Positions 44,212 through 52,364 of a stretch of DNA of 64,000 bases are shown here, in pieces. Positions within the stretch are counted from its first letter, which is position 1; the number at the start of each line of letters is the position of its first letter. The notes below the pieces were generated by a model. It saw only the letters and a program-made list of their open reading frames with translations, was not told the origin of the DNA and searched no databases. This DNA is from Aureibaculum luteum (GTDB lineage: Bacteria; Bacteroidota; Bacteroidia; Flavobacteriales; Flavobacteriaceae): positions 62,001-126,000 of the forward strand of contig NZ_QRGD01000009.1 of assembly GCF_003449015.1 (NCBI RefSeq). The letters are read 5' to 3'. A program made the position numbers and the translations under genes.

Positions 44212-45137
44212 TTTTTTATTTGTTGAGCTAATAAATAGATAACAGCCATGCGAATTGCAACACCATTTTCTACTTGATTTAAGATAATGGACTGATCTGA
44301 ATCAGCTACATCGCTTGTAATTTCTACACCTCTATTAATAGGTCCTGGATGCATTATTACAATTTTCTTGCCAAGACTATCTAGCAGTTGCTTATTTATG
44401 CCAAAAAGCTGTGTGTACTCTCTAATAGAAGGAAAATATTTAATATCCATTCGTTCATGCTGCACCCGTAAAACGTTAGCAACATCGCACCATTCCAACG
44501 CCTTTCTTAAATTGGTCTCAACTTCTACACCTAAACTTGTTATATGTTTTGGAATTAAAGTTGTGGGACCGCAAACTTTTACTTTTGCTCCTTGTAATTG
44601 TAAGGCAAAAATATTTGATAAGGCGACTCTTGAGTGTAAAATATCACCAATAATGACTATCTTCTTACCTTTAACTGTGCCTAATTTTTCTTTTATAGAA
44701 TAACTATCTAATAAGGCTTGTGTAGGATGTTCATGTGCCCCATCACCAGCATTTATAATTCGAGCATCAACATGTTTAGATAAAAATACACCTGCACCAA
44801 CATTGGGGTGTCTCATAACAACAATATCAACTTTCATGGAAAGAATGTTGTTTACTGTATCAATAAGAGTTTCTCCTTTTTTTACCGAAGATTGACTGGC
44901 AGAAAAGTTAATTATATCTGCAGAAAGCCTTTTCTCGGCAAGTTCAAAAGATAATTTAGTTCGTGTACTGTTTTCAAAAAACAAGTTGGCAATAGTAATA
45001 TCTCGCAGCGAAGGAACTTTCTTAATAGGTCTATTAATTACTTCTTTAAAATGGTCTGCTGTTTCAAAAATTAGATTAATATCTTCATTTTTGAGATATT
45101 TGATTCCTAATAAATGCTCTGTGCTTAACGCTTTCAT
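44208..45137 (-). CDS. pyrB: Aspartate carbamoyltransferase, catalytic subunit
   Basis: Condenses carbamoyl phosphate with aspartate, the first committed pyrimidine step. The 309-residue protein has the carbamoyl-phosphate signature FFENSTRTKLSFE at 53-65 with Ser57, Thr58 and Arg59, the HPTQALLDSYSI block and MHPGPINRGVEI near the end. No pyrI regulatory subunit gene is next to it. It follows pyrR with a single-base gap, so it is co-transcribed and probably translated in a coupled way. Confidence 0.98.
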   Translation of the reverse strand: MKALSTEHLLGIKYLKNEDINLIFETADHFKEVINRPIKKVPSLRDITIANLFFENSTRTKLSFELAEKRLSADIINFSASQSSVKKGETLIDTVNNILSMKVDIVVMRHPNVGAGVFLSKHVDARIINAGDGAHEHPTQALLDSYSIKEKLGTVKGKKIVIIGDILHSRVALSNIFALQLQGAKVKVCGPTTLIPKHITSLGVEVETNLRKALEWCDVANVLRVQHERMDIKYFPSIREYTQLFGINKQLLDSLGKKIVIMHPGPINRGVEITSDVADSDQSIILNQVENGVAIRMAVIYLLAQQIKK

Positions 45138-45138
45138 T

Positions 45139-45681
45139 TTAATTATTGCTTAATAAGTAAACGGCATCTTTTTTATCGTTTTCGAGCCAAGACACTTTAA
45201 CTTTTTCTGAATTAATAACATCTACTTGTCTTCCTTTATAATTGGGTTGTATTGGTAAATGTCTACTAAATCTTCTATCTATTAATACTAACAATTCTAT
45301 AGATTCTGGTCGTCCAAATGACTGTAGAGCCGTTAAGGCTGATCGTACACTTCTACCTGAAAACAAAACATCATCGATAATAACCACATTTTTGTCCTCA
45401 ACAATAAAGTCAATAGTTGTATTACTGGCAGCCAAAGGTTCATCTCTACGTCTAAAATCATCACGATAAAAAGTAATATCTAGCTGTCCCAGTTTAATAT
45501 TAGAGATGTTATAATCATTCTGTAAAATTTCTTTTAATCTCTTGGCAAGAAAAATACCCCTTGGTTGCAAACCAATTAATACTGTGTCCTTAAAATCGTT
45601 ATGATTTTCAATGAGCTGACAAGCCAAGCGATGTAGGATGATGTGAATATCTTTTGCGTTAAGTAATGTCTTCTTTGCCAT
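45139..45681 (-). CDS. pyrR: PyrR: uracil phosphoribosyltransferase / pyrimidine regulator
   Basis: A 180-residue type I phosphoribosyltransferase. The PRPP-binding loop is VVIIDDVLFSGRSVR at 99-113; LIGLQPRGIFLAKRL and LDITFYRDDF are the other PyrR-specific blocks, and DRRFSRHLPIQPNYKGRQVD near the end is characteristic. In Bacillota PyrR binds pyr mRNA to cause attenuation. Here the leader is only about 25-30 bases long, so an upstream attenuator is not visible. It is the first gene of a pyrR-pyrB-STAS-T9SS-rnz operon. Confidence 0.96.
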   Translation of the reverse strand: MAKKTLLNAKDIHIILHRLACQLIENHNDFKDTVLIGLQPRGIFLAKRLKEILQNDYNISNIKLGQLDITFYRDDFRRRDEPLAASNTTIDFIVEDKNVVIIDDVLFSGRSVRSALTALQSFGRPESIELLVLIDRRFSRHLPIQPNYKGRQVDVINSEKVKVSWLENDKKDAVYLLSNN

Positions 45682-45710
45682 TAGAGCAGTGCGAGCCTTT
45701 GATTGTAGGA

Positions 45711-45718
45711 CAAAAATA
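45711..45718 (-). promoter_or_regulatory. Predicted -7 box of the pyrR operon
   Basis: CAAAAATA on the plus strand reads TATTTTTG on the minus strand, a match to TAnnTTTG, 30 bases before the pyrR ATG. A -33 box is only weakly indicated (GTTTTA near 45741). It divides pyrR from the divergent TPR gene. Confidence 0.5.
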
Positions 45719-45842
45719 CATTTTTTTTTAATAAATAAAACGGTTTATAACGTGTTAATTAATTTGTTAACAACATTTGGGCTGTACACCTGATAAAAAA
45801 AGAGTTTAGAGTAATTTTAAATTCATAAGAAAACCTGATTAT

Positions 45843-47228
45843 ATGCACGCATTTCAAAGTGATGATGATGAAATTCCATTATCAAAATTTGAATCAATGT
45901 TGAAAACAAATAGCGTATATTTTTTCGATTCAACTGAATTTGAAGAAATTATAATACACTATATGAATGTTGGTAAGATGTCATTGGCTAAAAAGGCTTT
46001 AGATTTAGGGTTGAGACAACATCCTGATTCTGTAGCTTTAAAACTGGCCTTTGTTGAGGTGCTCTTATATGAAGATAAAATTAATAAAGCAGAAGAGTTA
46101 TTAATTGAATTGGAAGAAATTGAGCCTTTAAACGATCAAGTTTTTCTTCATAAAGCCAGTTTGTTGTCTAAAAAAGACAAGCATATAGATGCTATCTTGG
46201 CGTTGAATCAAGCACTTTTATATACCGAAGATGAAGCGGATGTTTATTCTATGATAGGCATGGAGTATTTGTATATGGAAGATTTTGATACAGCTCGATT
46301 AAATTTTGCCAAATGTTTGGAAGTAGAATTTGATGACTATTCAGCTTTATATAATGTAATTTATTGTTTTGATATGCTAGATCAGCATAAAGAAGCTATT
46401 GATTATTTATTAAATTATATAGAGAAAGATCCATATAGCGAAATCGCTTGGCATCAATTAGGTCGACAGTACTTTATGATGGATAATTTTTCAGAGGCTT
46501 TAAATGCATTTGATTATTCCATTTTAATTGATGAATATTTTATTGGAGCCTATCTAGAAAAAGCAAAAACACTTGAGGAATTAGGAAGGTTTGAAGAAGC
46601 TATAGCCAATTATCAATTGACGATTAGCTTAGATGATGGTACGTCATTTGCGTATCTTAGAATTGCCAATTGCTATGAGCAAATGGGGGTTACAAAACAA
46701 GCACTTAAATATTACAATATAACGGTAAAGGAAGATCCTTTGTTGGATAAAGGGTGGCTTGCTCTTACCAATTTATATGTTAAAAATAAGAATTATCAAA
46801 AGGCACTTTATTTTATCAATAAAGCCTTATTAATAGATGAAGATAATTCAATCTATTGGATGCGTTATGCTGAGATTAATCTAAAATTAAACTTTTACGA
46901 AGAGGCTACAAAAGGCTTTCAGAAATGTTTAGATTTGGAAGACTATACCTTGGATATTTTTATAGCCTTGGCGGATATATTGCAATTTATTGGCGATTTT
47001 GATGATGCTATTGCAGTGTTATTAAGGGCTAAAAAATTATATGAGGATTTTGCTGAGATTGAATATCGTTTGGCTGGATTACATATCTTAAATCAAAAAG
47101 AAAAAGAAGGCCTAGTATTACTTAAGGCCGCCTTAAAAATTGATTATGATTATCATCATATCATTAAAGAATTGTATCCTTCAGTTTATGATTTAGAAGC
47201 CGTTAGGGTTTTAATTGCATCTTCTTAA
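45843..47228 (+). CDS. Tetratricopeptide-repeat protein
   Basis: A 461-residue acidic cytoplasmic protein without signal peptide. At least ten 34-residue TPR units are visible (AKKALDLGLRQHPDSVALKL, ALLYTEDEADVYSMIGMEYL, ALKYYNITVKEDPLLDKGWL), filling residues about 35-450. TPR arrays mediate protein-protein contacts; no partner is deducible. It is a conserved Bacteroidota protein often described only as TPR protein. It diverges from pyrR and its stop overlaps by 4 bases that of the convergent ArnT-like gene. Confidence 0.92.
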   Translation: MHAFQSDDDEIPLSKFESMLKTNSVYFFDSTEFEEIIIHYMNVGKMSLAKKALDLGLRQHPDSVALKLAFVEVLLYEDKINKAEELLIELEEIEPLNDQVFLHKASLLSKKDKHIDAILALNQALLYTEDEADVYSMIGMEYLYMEDFDTARLNFAKCLEVEFDDYSALYNVIYCFDMLDQHKEAIDYLLNYIEKDPYSEIAWHQLGRQYFMMDNFSEALNAFDYSILIDEYFIGAYLEKAKTLEELGRFEEAIANYQLTISLDDGTSFAYLRIANCYEQMGVTKQALKYYNITVKEDPLLDKGWLALTNLYVKNKNYQKALYFINKALLIDEDNSIYWMRYAEINLKLNFYEEATKGFQKCLDLEDYTLDIFIALADILQFIGDFDDAIAVLLRAKKLYEDFAEIEYRLAGLHILNQKEKEGLVLLKAALKIDYDYHHIIKELYPSVYDLEAVRVLIASS

Positions 47229-48853
47229 CGCTCCGAATAATAAATAGTCCATTTTCCAATTACTTTTTTAGAGTTGTAACTATTTTGTAACCAAAGTAAC
47301 TTTTCTGGTAATGGTTTTTTGTAGACTAACAATACCGTTGGGTTTTTAGTGATTTCGTGTAAACTATTAAACTCATTAGGGTTTTGCAGATTGATAAGGT
47401 GTTTTTTCCAATTTAAATCTTCTTCAAATTGCGTTTCTCTATTTAACGATTCATCGCCATCGTATAAAGAAATAATAGATTTATTCAAGCCAAATGCAAT
47501 AGCGGATTTTCTTGTATTATAAACTAAAATAGCTCTGTTATTTAAATTGTTTTGAAGTATAAAATCAGTTATCGGTCTGGTACCATTTACTTTTAACTCA
47601 TTTTTAGAAAATATAACAGAGCTACTTATTAAAAGTAATAAAGCAATTAACAAGGAAGTGAATATAGGTTTCGATTTTACTTCTACTACTTTAGAATTAT
47701 AAATAACAATAATTAGTATTAAAATGACAGCACTAGCAATGGCTAAATAAAACGGAAAATCAATATCAAAATCAATAAATGGAGCAACGATAAACGCTAA
47801 GGTGATGAGACCCGAAAACCCCAATATAATTCCGTTTACAACTTTAACTTTTCCTATTTCAATTTTTGAAAATAAATGAGCTGTTAGAATAGCAATTAAA
47901 CTATATAATGGCAGTATATATAAAATACGTTTTGAAGAGGATATTGAAAAGAATACCAACGGTATAAGCACTGCAATTAACAAGGCAAAATGCAATGTTT
48001 TAAATTTAAATAGGCTCTTTTGGTCTTTTAATAAATAGAGTAGAGCTAAAAACCAAGGTAATCCAACTACCGGAGCAAAAGCTAAGAAATACCAAAACGG
48101 TTCGGTTCTTCCAAAGGCATTTTTAGAGAACCGATCAGCCGTTTGTTTGCCTAAAAAATAATCTACAAAAGCTGGGTTTTGAATACCTAAATAGATAAAC
48201 CATGAAGATGCAATGCCTAGAAATAAGGTCCATGCTAATATATGATGAAAAGAAAATTTTCGCTTTGCTTTTTCGGTACGATTATAAAATATAATAAAGA
48301 GAACAGGGACGATAAATATAACAGGGCCTTTCGTTAAAAAACCTAAGGCTAAACTTATGGTGAATACATACAACGATTTTAAAAATCCTGTTTTACGATA
48401 ATTCACCCAACTGTAAATACTCAATAAAGCAAAAGTGGCTAAAAAAGCATCAGTAGTCAAGTTTCGAGAGGAAATTAAAACCAAGGGAAACGTAAAATAA
48501 ATAATAGATGCCCATAAGGCCGTTTTTTTATTATTGAAAAGTAAAATGGTCAATTTATATACTAAAAGTATTTGTAACAAAACAGCCAACTGCAAAAAGA
48601 ACCGTGCTCCAAAAGGATTAACACCAAATATTTCATAACCCAATGCCGTAATTTGATAGGTAAAAGGAGGTTTATGATAATGATGAACATCTAATAAATT
48701 AGGATGAACATAATCTCCTGTTGCATACATTGCTCTGCCAATTTCTGCATATCTAGCATCGCTACTTTCTAATACACCATACGAACCCACATTAATAAGA
48801 AGGGCAACAGCGGCAATGATTAAAAATATGTTAAAATTATAATTATTTTTCAT
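47225..48853 (-). CDS. ArnT-like GT-C glycosyltransferase of the LAB_N operon
   Basis: A 542-residue membrane glycosyltransferase of the PMT/ArnT superfamily. The first periplasmic loop has LESSDARYAEIGRAM, whose acidic residues are catalytic in GT-C enzymes, and HHYHKPPFTYQITALGYEIFG follows. About eleven hydrophobic segments lie between residues 8 and 405; the last 130 residues are soluble. It should transfer a sugar from a polyprenyl-phosphate donor to lipid A or another envelope acceptor. It is the last of three minus-strand genes: the GT2 enzyme makes the donor and the LAB_N protein probably helps move it. Confidence 0.88.
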   Translation of the reverse strand: MKNNYNFNIFLIIAAVALLINVGSYGVLESSDARYAEIGRAMYATGDYVHPNLLDVHHYHKPPFTYQITALGYEIFGVNPFGARFFLQLAVLLQILLVYKLTILLFNNKKTALWASIIYFTFPLVLISSRNLTTDAFLATFALLSIYSWVNYRKTGFLKSLYVFTISLALGFLTKGPVIFIVPVLFIIFYNRTEKAKRKFSFHHILAWTLFLGIASSWFIYLGIQNPAFVDYFLGKQTADRFSKNAFGRTEPFWYFLAFAPVVGLPWFLALLYLLKDQKSLFKFKTLHFALLIAVLIPLVFFSISSSKRILYILPLYSLIAILTAHLFSKIEIGKVKVVNGIILGFSGLITLAFIVAPFIDFDIDFPFYLAIASAVILILIIVIYNSKVVEVKSKPIFTSLLIALLLLISSSVIFSKNELKVNGTRPITDFILQNNLNNRAILVYNTRKSAIAFGLNKSIISLYDGDESLNRETQFEEDLNWKKHLINLQNPNEFNSLHEITKNPTVLLVYKKPLPEKLLWLQNSYNSKKVIGKWTIYYSER

Positions 48854-48904
48854 CTAAATGTACTTTAATTATCTTTCTAAAAATGAATTACCCAATAAGG
48901 GTTT

Positions 48905-49543
48905 TTATTTATCTTGCTTTAACAGTAAAACGATATTTCTACTATAAATAACAAACCCAAATAATTGGCCAATAAACAATACAGGGTCTCTTCTGATAAT
49001 GGCATAACTTAAAATCATTAAAGAACCTACTAAACTTAAAAGCCAAAACCCAAAAGGGAGTGTTGATTCTTTTTTACGCTCAGAATAGATCCATTGATAT
49101 ACAAATCGTAGGGTGAAAATAATTTGTCCTACGCTTCCCCATATTAATAAATTAAGAGGAATATCTTCATTTCTAAATAAACGTTCTATATCTATTTGAT
49201 CATTATTAAATGAATAAACAGCAATTAAAAAAGGAAAAGCGAATAAAAAACCACGTAAAAAAATTGGTAATTTTTTCCAAGAACCTTGCAATTGCATATT
49301 TCTAATGTAAATAAAATAGGTTAAGGATTGTCCGAGCATAATTGCAAAATCATCTCGTAACCAGCCATAAATAAACAGTAAAAAAGAAGCAATTAAACTT
49401 AATTGCCAAAACAGTTCAGGCGTTAATACTTTTTTTACTTTTTCAGATTGAATCCATTGTAATAACAATCGAGCTGAAAATAAAATTTGAGCAGCAAAAC
49501 CTATAATGTAAACGACGTACTTATATGAAAGCCAATCGCTCAT
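48905..49543 (-). CDS. Two-repeat LAB_N (lipid A biosynthesis N-terminal-like) membrane protein
   Basis: A 212-residue protein with six to seven hydrophobic segments arranged as two LAB_N repeats. The first, residues 10-90, has GFAAQILFSARLLLQWIQSE and SLTYFIYIRNMQLQ; the second, 125-210, has SVGQIIFTLRFVYQWIYSE and LFGFVIYSRNIVLLL. LAB_N domains are found at the start of some LpxB proteins and as stand-alone pairs; fold and context suggest a small-multidrug-resistance-like lipid flippase, but the role is not proved. It lies between a GT2 and an ArnT-like gene; the GT2 stop overlaps its ATG by 4 bases. Confidence 0.85.
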   Translation of the reverse strand: MSDWLSYKYVVYIIGFAAQILFSARLLLQWIQSEKVKKVLTPELFWQLSLIASFLLFIYGWLRDDFAIMLGQSLTYFIYIRNMQLQGSWKKLPIFLRGFLFAFPFLIAVYSFNNDQIDIERLFRNEDIPLNLLIWGSVGQIIFTLRFVYQWIYSERKKESTLPFGFWLLSLVGSLMILSYAIIRRDPVLFIGQLFGFVIYSRNIVLLLKQDK

Positions 49544-50262
49544 GAACCGATTTTTGACTTTTCTATGGTATAATTAATATACCTTCTACGCATCCATCTA
49601 TATCCGAAAGTATCACGAAGTGCTTTAAAAGATCGGTTAAAAATATTGAATTTAGATTGACCTGCAATACGCTCAAAATGCTGTACTTTAATTTGTTTTA
49701 TTTTACCATCTTGTAGCAGTATTAATGCGGGTATAAAACGATGCATTCCTTTAAAAAACGGAATTCTTTTAGCAGATTCAGTATGGATTACTTTTAGGGG
49801 ACAACCCGTATCTGTAATACCGTCATTAATTAAACCACGTCTAATACTATTGGCAATTAACGATTGTATTTTTTTATTTAAGGTATCTTTTCTTTTACCT
49901 CTAAATCCAATAACAGCTTGGTAATTATCAATGTCTTCTAACAAGATATCAAAATCGTATGGTGTGGTCTGAAGGTCAGCATCAATATAACCAATTAACT
50001 GGGTGTCAATATGATCTATACCAGCTTTAATTGCAGCACTTAGTCCGCAATTTTCTTTAAATTTAAGGAATTCAAAATCAGGGTTATCAGTACAAATTTC
50101 GACAATTTTATCGAAACTTTTATCTGTTGAACCATCATCAATAAAGAGAACTTTACTTTTGGTTTTACTTTTTGAAAAATAATCAGTAAACGTACTGAAT
50201 ATCCTATCTAAATTGTCAATTTCATTAAAAACGGGAATGATAATAGTCATTCTATACTCCAT
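49540..50262 (-). CDS. GT2 family polyprenyl-phosphate glycosyltransferase
   Basis: A 240-residue GT2 enzyme of the dolichol-phosphate-mannose-synthase/ArnC type. Visible motifs are MTIIIPVFNEIDNLDRIF at 5-22, VLFIDDGSTDKS at 38-49, GYIDADLQTTPYDFD, which has the DxD that binds metal and sugar nucleotide, and the C-terminal RIAGQSKFNIFNRSFKALRD typical of polyprenyl-phosphate sugar synthases. It lacks the two C-terminal membrane helices of ArnC, as do DPM1-like enzymes. It would link a sugar to undecaprenyl phosphate on the cytosolic side. It begins an operon with the LAB_N and ArnT-like genes. Confidence 0.9.
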   Translation of the reverse strand: MEYRMTIIIPVFNEIDNLDRIFSTFTDYFSKSKTKSKVLFIDDGSTDKSFDKIVEICTDNPDFEFLKFKENCGLSAAIKAGIDHIDTQLIGYIDADLQTTPYDFDILLEDIDNYQAVIGFRGKRKDTLNKKIQSLIANSIRRGLINDGITDTGCPLKVIHTESAKRIPFFKGMHRFIPALILLQDGKIKQIKVQHFERIAGQSKFNIFNRSFKALRDTFGYRWMRRRYINYTIEKSKIGS

Positions 50263-50310
50263 AGGCTTATTGGTTTAGATAGTGGACTGGTTTAAACCAG
50301 TTAGATTTTG

Positions 50311-50338
50311 CAAATGTACAAATATTTAAAAAATCAAA
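50311..50338 (-). promoter_or_regulatory. Promoter of the GT2-LAB_N-ArnT operon
   Basis: On the minus strand TTTG (50338-50335) and TACATTTG (50318-50311) are 16 bases apart, identical in spacing to the valS promoter. The -7 box lies 49 bases before the GT2 ATG. Confidence 0.7.
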
Positions 50339-50377
50339 TTACAGTACTTCTTAAAAAATAGCTCCAAACAATTTAAC

Positions 50378-50385
50378 TATATTTG
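50378..50385 (+). promoter_or_regulatory. Predicted -7 box of the DUF368 pair
   Basis: TATATTTG is a perfect TAnnTTTG, 20 bases before the ATG at 50405. It lies within 100 bases of the divergent GT2 promoter, so the two operons share a control region. No -33 box was seen. Confidence 0.5.
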
Positions 50386-50404
50386 GGGCTAATTTTTATT
50401 GTTT

Positions 50405-51331
50405 ATGCAAAGGAGTTTAAGAGAATATATCGCAATTACCTTCAAAGGAATTGCCATGGGGGCCGCGGATGTTGTACCGGGAGTATCCGGTGGTACAATT
50501 GCTTTTATATCTGGAATTTATGAAGAGTTATTGGATACTATTAGCAGTATCAATTTGAATGCATTAAAAATTTTAAAAAAGGAAGGAGTTAAAGCCGCAT
50601 GGAAGGCGATAAACGGAAATTTTTTATTTGCACTTTTGTTGGGAATAGGAATTAGTATCCTTTCTTTAGCTAAACTCATAAAATATTTACTAATAAATGA
50701 ACCGGTTCTATTATGGGCATTCTTTTTCGGATTGGTATTGGCAAGTGTGTTTTTTGTTGGAAAACAAATTAGGGAATGGAATATTTTAAAAGTGGTGGTT
50801 TTATTTTTAGGTACAGCTATCGGTTATTATATTACAATTTTGCCACCTGTTGCAGCTCATGACACCTCTACATGGTTTTTATTTATGTCAGGAGCCTTGG
50901 CTATTTGTGCGATGATATTACCTGGTATTTCGGGAGGCTTTATTCTTCTGTTACTCGGTGCTTATAAACCCGTAATAACGGCTATTGATGAACGAGACTT
51001 TAAAACGCTATTTACTGTTGCTGTAGGAGCTATAGTTGGTTTGTTAGCCTTTTCGAGAGTATTAAAATGGCTTTTTGATAAATATAGAAACGTTACCTTG
51101 GCGTTATTAACAGGATTTATTGCAGGTTCCTTAAATAAAATTTGGCCTTGGAAAGAAATTCTTTCATGGCGTACAAACTCTCATGGAGAGGAAGTTCCTT
51201 TTATGGAAGAAAGTATTTCACCATTTAATTATGGTGGAGATCCTGAGATTGTTTGGGCATGCTTGTTGGCAATTTTAGGTGTTTTAGTAATTTACGGATT
51301 AGAAAAATTTTCAAAAGTGAAAGTCGCATAA
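50405..51331 (+). CDS. DUF368 undecaprenyl-phosphate translocase (PopT-like), copy 1
   Basis: A 308-residue inner-membrane protein from ATG 50405, in which eight to nine hydrophobic segments are visible. The DUF368 signature is GIAMGAADVVPGVSGGTIAF near the N-terminus, with a second related block MILPGISGGFILLLLGAYKP. DUF368 proteins (PopT) return undecaprenyl phosphate to the cytosolic leaflet after it has delivered its sugar to peptidoglycan or other glycans. It is followed by one intergenic base and a second DUF368 gene, and diverges from an operon that would use undecaprenyl phosphate. Confidence 0.9.
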   Translation: MQRSLREYIAITFKGIAMGAADVVPGVSGGTIAFISGIYEELLDTISSINLNALKILKKEGVKAAWKAINGNFLFALLLGIGISILSLAKLIKYLLINEPVLLWAFFFGLVLASVFFVGKQIREWNILKVVVLFLGTAIGYYITILPPVAAHDTSTWFLFMSGALAICAMILPGISGGFILLLLGAYKPVITAIDERDFKTLFTVAVGAIVGLLAFSRVLKWLFDKYRNVTLALLTGFIAGSLNKIWPWKEILSWRTNSHGEEVPFMEESISPFNYGGDPEIVWACLLAILGVLVIYGLEKFSKVKVA

Positions 51332-51332
51332 T

Positions 51333-52364
51333 ATGTCTAAAGAGCGTACCATTTCGGATAGGTTTTTCCTTTTTTTGAAAGGATTGGCGATGGGTGCGGC
51401 AAATAAAGTGCCAGGTGTTTCTGGCGGTATAGTAGCTTTTGTCGGTGGTTTTTATGAAGAGTTGATTTATTCATTACAAAAGGTTAATGGAAAAGCTTTT
51501 AAATTATTGTTAAACGGTCGTTTTAAAAGTTTTTATAAATATACCAATGCACAATTCTTAATCTTAATTTTTTCAGGTAGTATTTTTAGTTATTTTACGG
51601 TTTCTCAAGTTCTTGATTATTTTATAAAAAATTACGAGTTGTTCGTTTGGAGTTCTTTTTTTGGTATGATAATAGGCTCTATTTATTATATCAGTAAGCA
51701 ATTCAAAGATTGGTCTACTAAAAATATAATGGGAATATTTTTCGGAATTTCAGTGGGCATTGCTATTAGCTTTATGAGCCCTGCAAAGGAAAACGACAAT
51801 TTGTTTTTTGTATTTTTTTGTGGGATAATTGGTGTGACAGGAATGACTTTACCGGGATTATCAGGCTCATTTATTTTGATATTGTTAGGTAACTATGTAT
51901 TGCTTTTAGTTGATTCCGTTAATATGTTATACAAAACCATTATTGATATTTTTCAAGGTGATTTTGAATTTTTAAAAGATGTAGTTAGAATACGATATTT
52001 AAAGATTGTAGGGGTTTTTGGAGCTGGTTCCGTCTTTGGTTTAGTATTTACCTCTCAAATTTTAGCTTATGTATTAAAACGTTGGCATCAATTAGTAACA
52101 GCTGTAATTATTGGATTTATTAGTGGTTCTTTGGGGATTGTTTGGCCATGGAAACGTGCGGTTTATAAATTAGATAATGATAGTTTTTTACTTGATTCTA
52201 AAGGGCAAAAAGTAATACAAAACTACAAACGATTTATTCCCGATTTTACAGAAACAGAAACATGGTTGGCCATTACTTTTATGTTATTAGGAATTGGAAT
52301 TGTTTTATTAATTGATTTTTATGGAAAAAATGCTAAAAAAAAGAAAATTCGGATTGATAGGTAA
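51333..52364 (+). CDS. DUF368 undecaprenyl-phosphate translocase (PopT-like), copy 2
   Basis: A 343-residue tandem paralogue of the preceding gene. The motif AMGAANKVPGVSGGIVAF replaces AMGAADVVPGVSGGTIAF, and MTLPGLSGSFILILLGNYV is the second block; nine hydrophobic segments are visible. Between the last two there is a hydrophilic loop (residues about 275-310) absent from E. coli-sized members and present in both copies. The two copies differ widely outside the motifs, so they may have split tasks or form a heteromer. It overlaps the start of aroE, with a basic tail (KNAKKKKIRIDR). Confidence 0.9.
   Translation: MSKERTISDRFFLFLKGLAMGAANKVPGVSGGIVAFVGGFYEELIYSLQKVNGKAFKLLLNGRFKSFYKYTNAQFLILIFSGSIFSYFTVSQVLDYFIKNYELFVWSSFFGMIIGSIYYISKQFKDWSTKNIMGIFFGISVGIAISFMSPAKENDNLFFVFFCGIIGVTGMTLPGLSGSFILILLGNYVLLLVDSVNMLYKTIIDIFQGDFEFLKDVVRIRYLKIVGVFGAGSVFGLVFTSQILAYVLKRWHQLVTAVIIGFISGSLGIVWPWKRAVYKLDNDSFLLDSKGQKVIQNYKRFIPDFTETETWLAITFMLLGIGIVLLIDFYGKNAKKKKIRIDR

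Noticed and set aside
44208-45137. Idea that the STAS-like protein at 43879-44211 is a pyrI regulatory subunit
   Set aside because: It lacks the zinc-binding cysteines and length of PyrI, and its fold pattern fits STAS instead.
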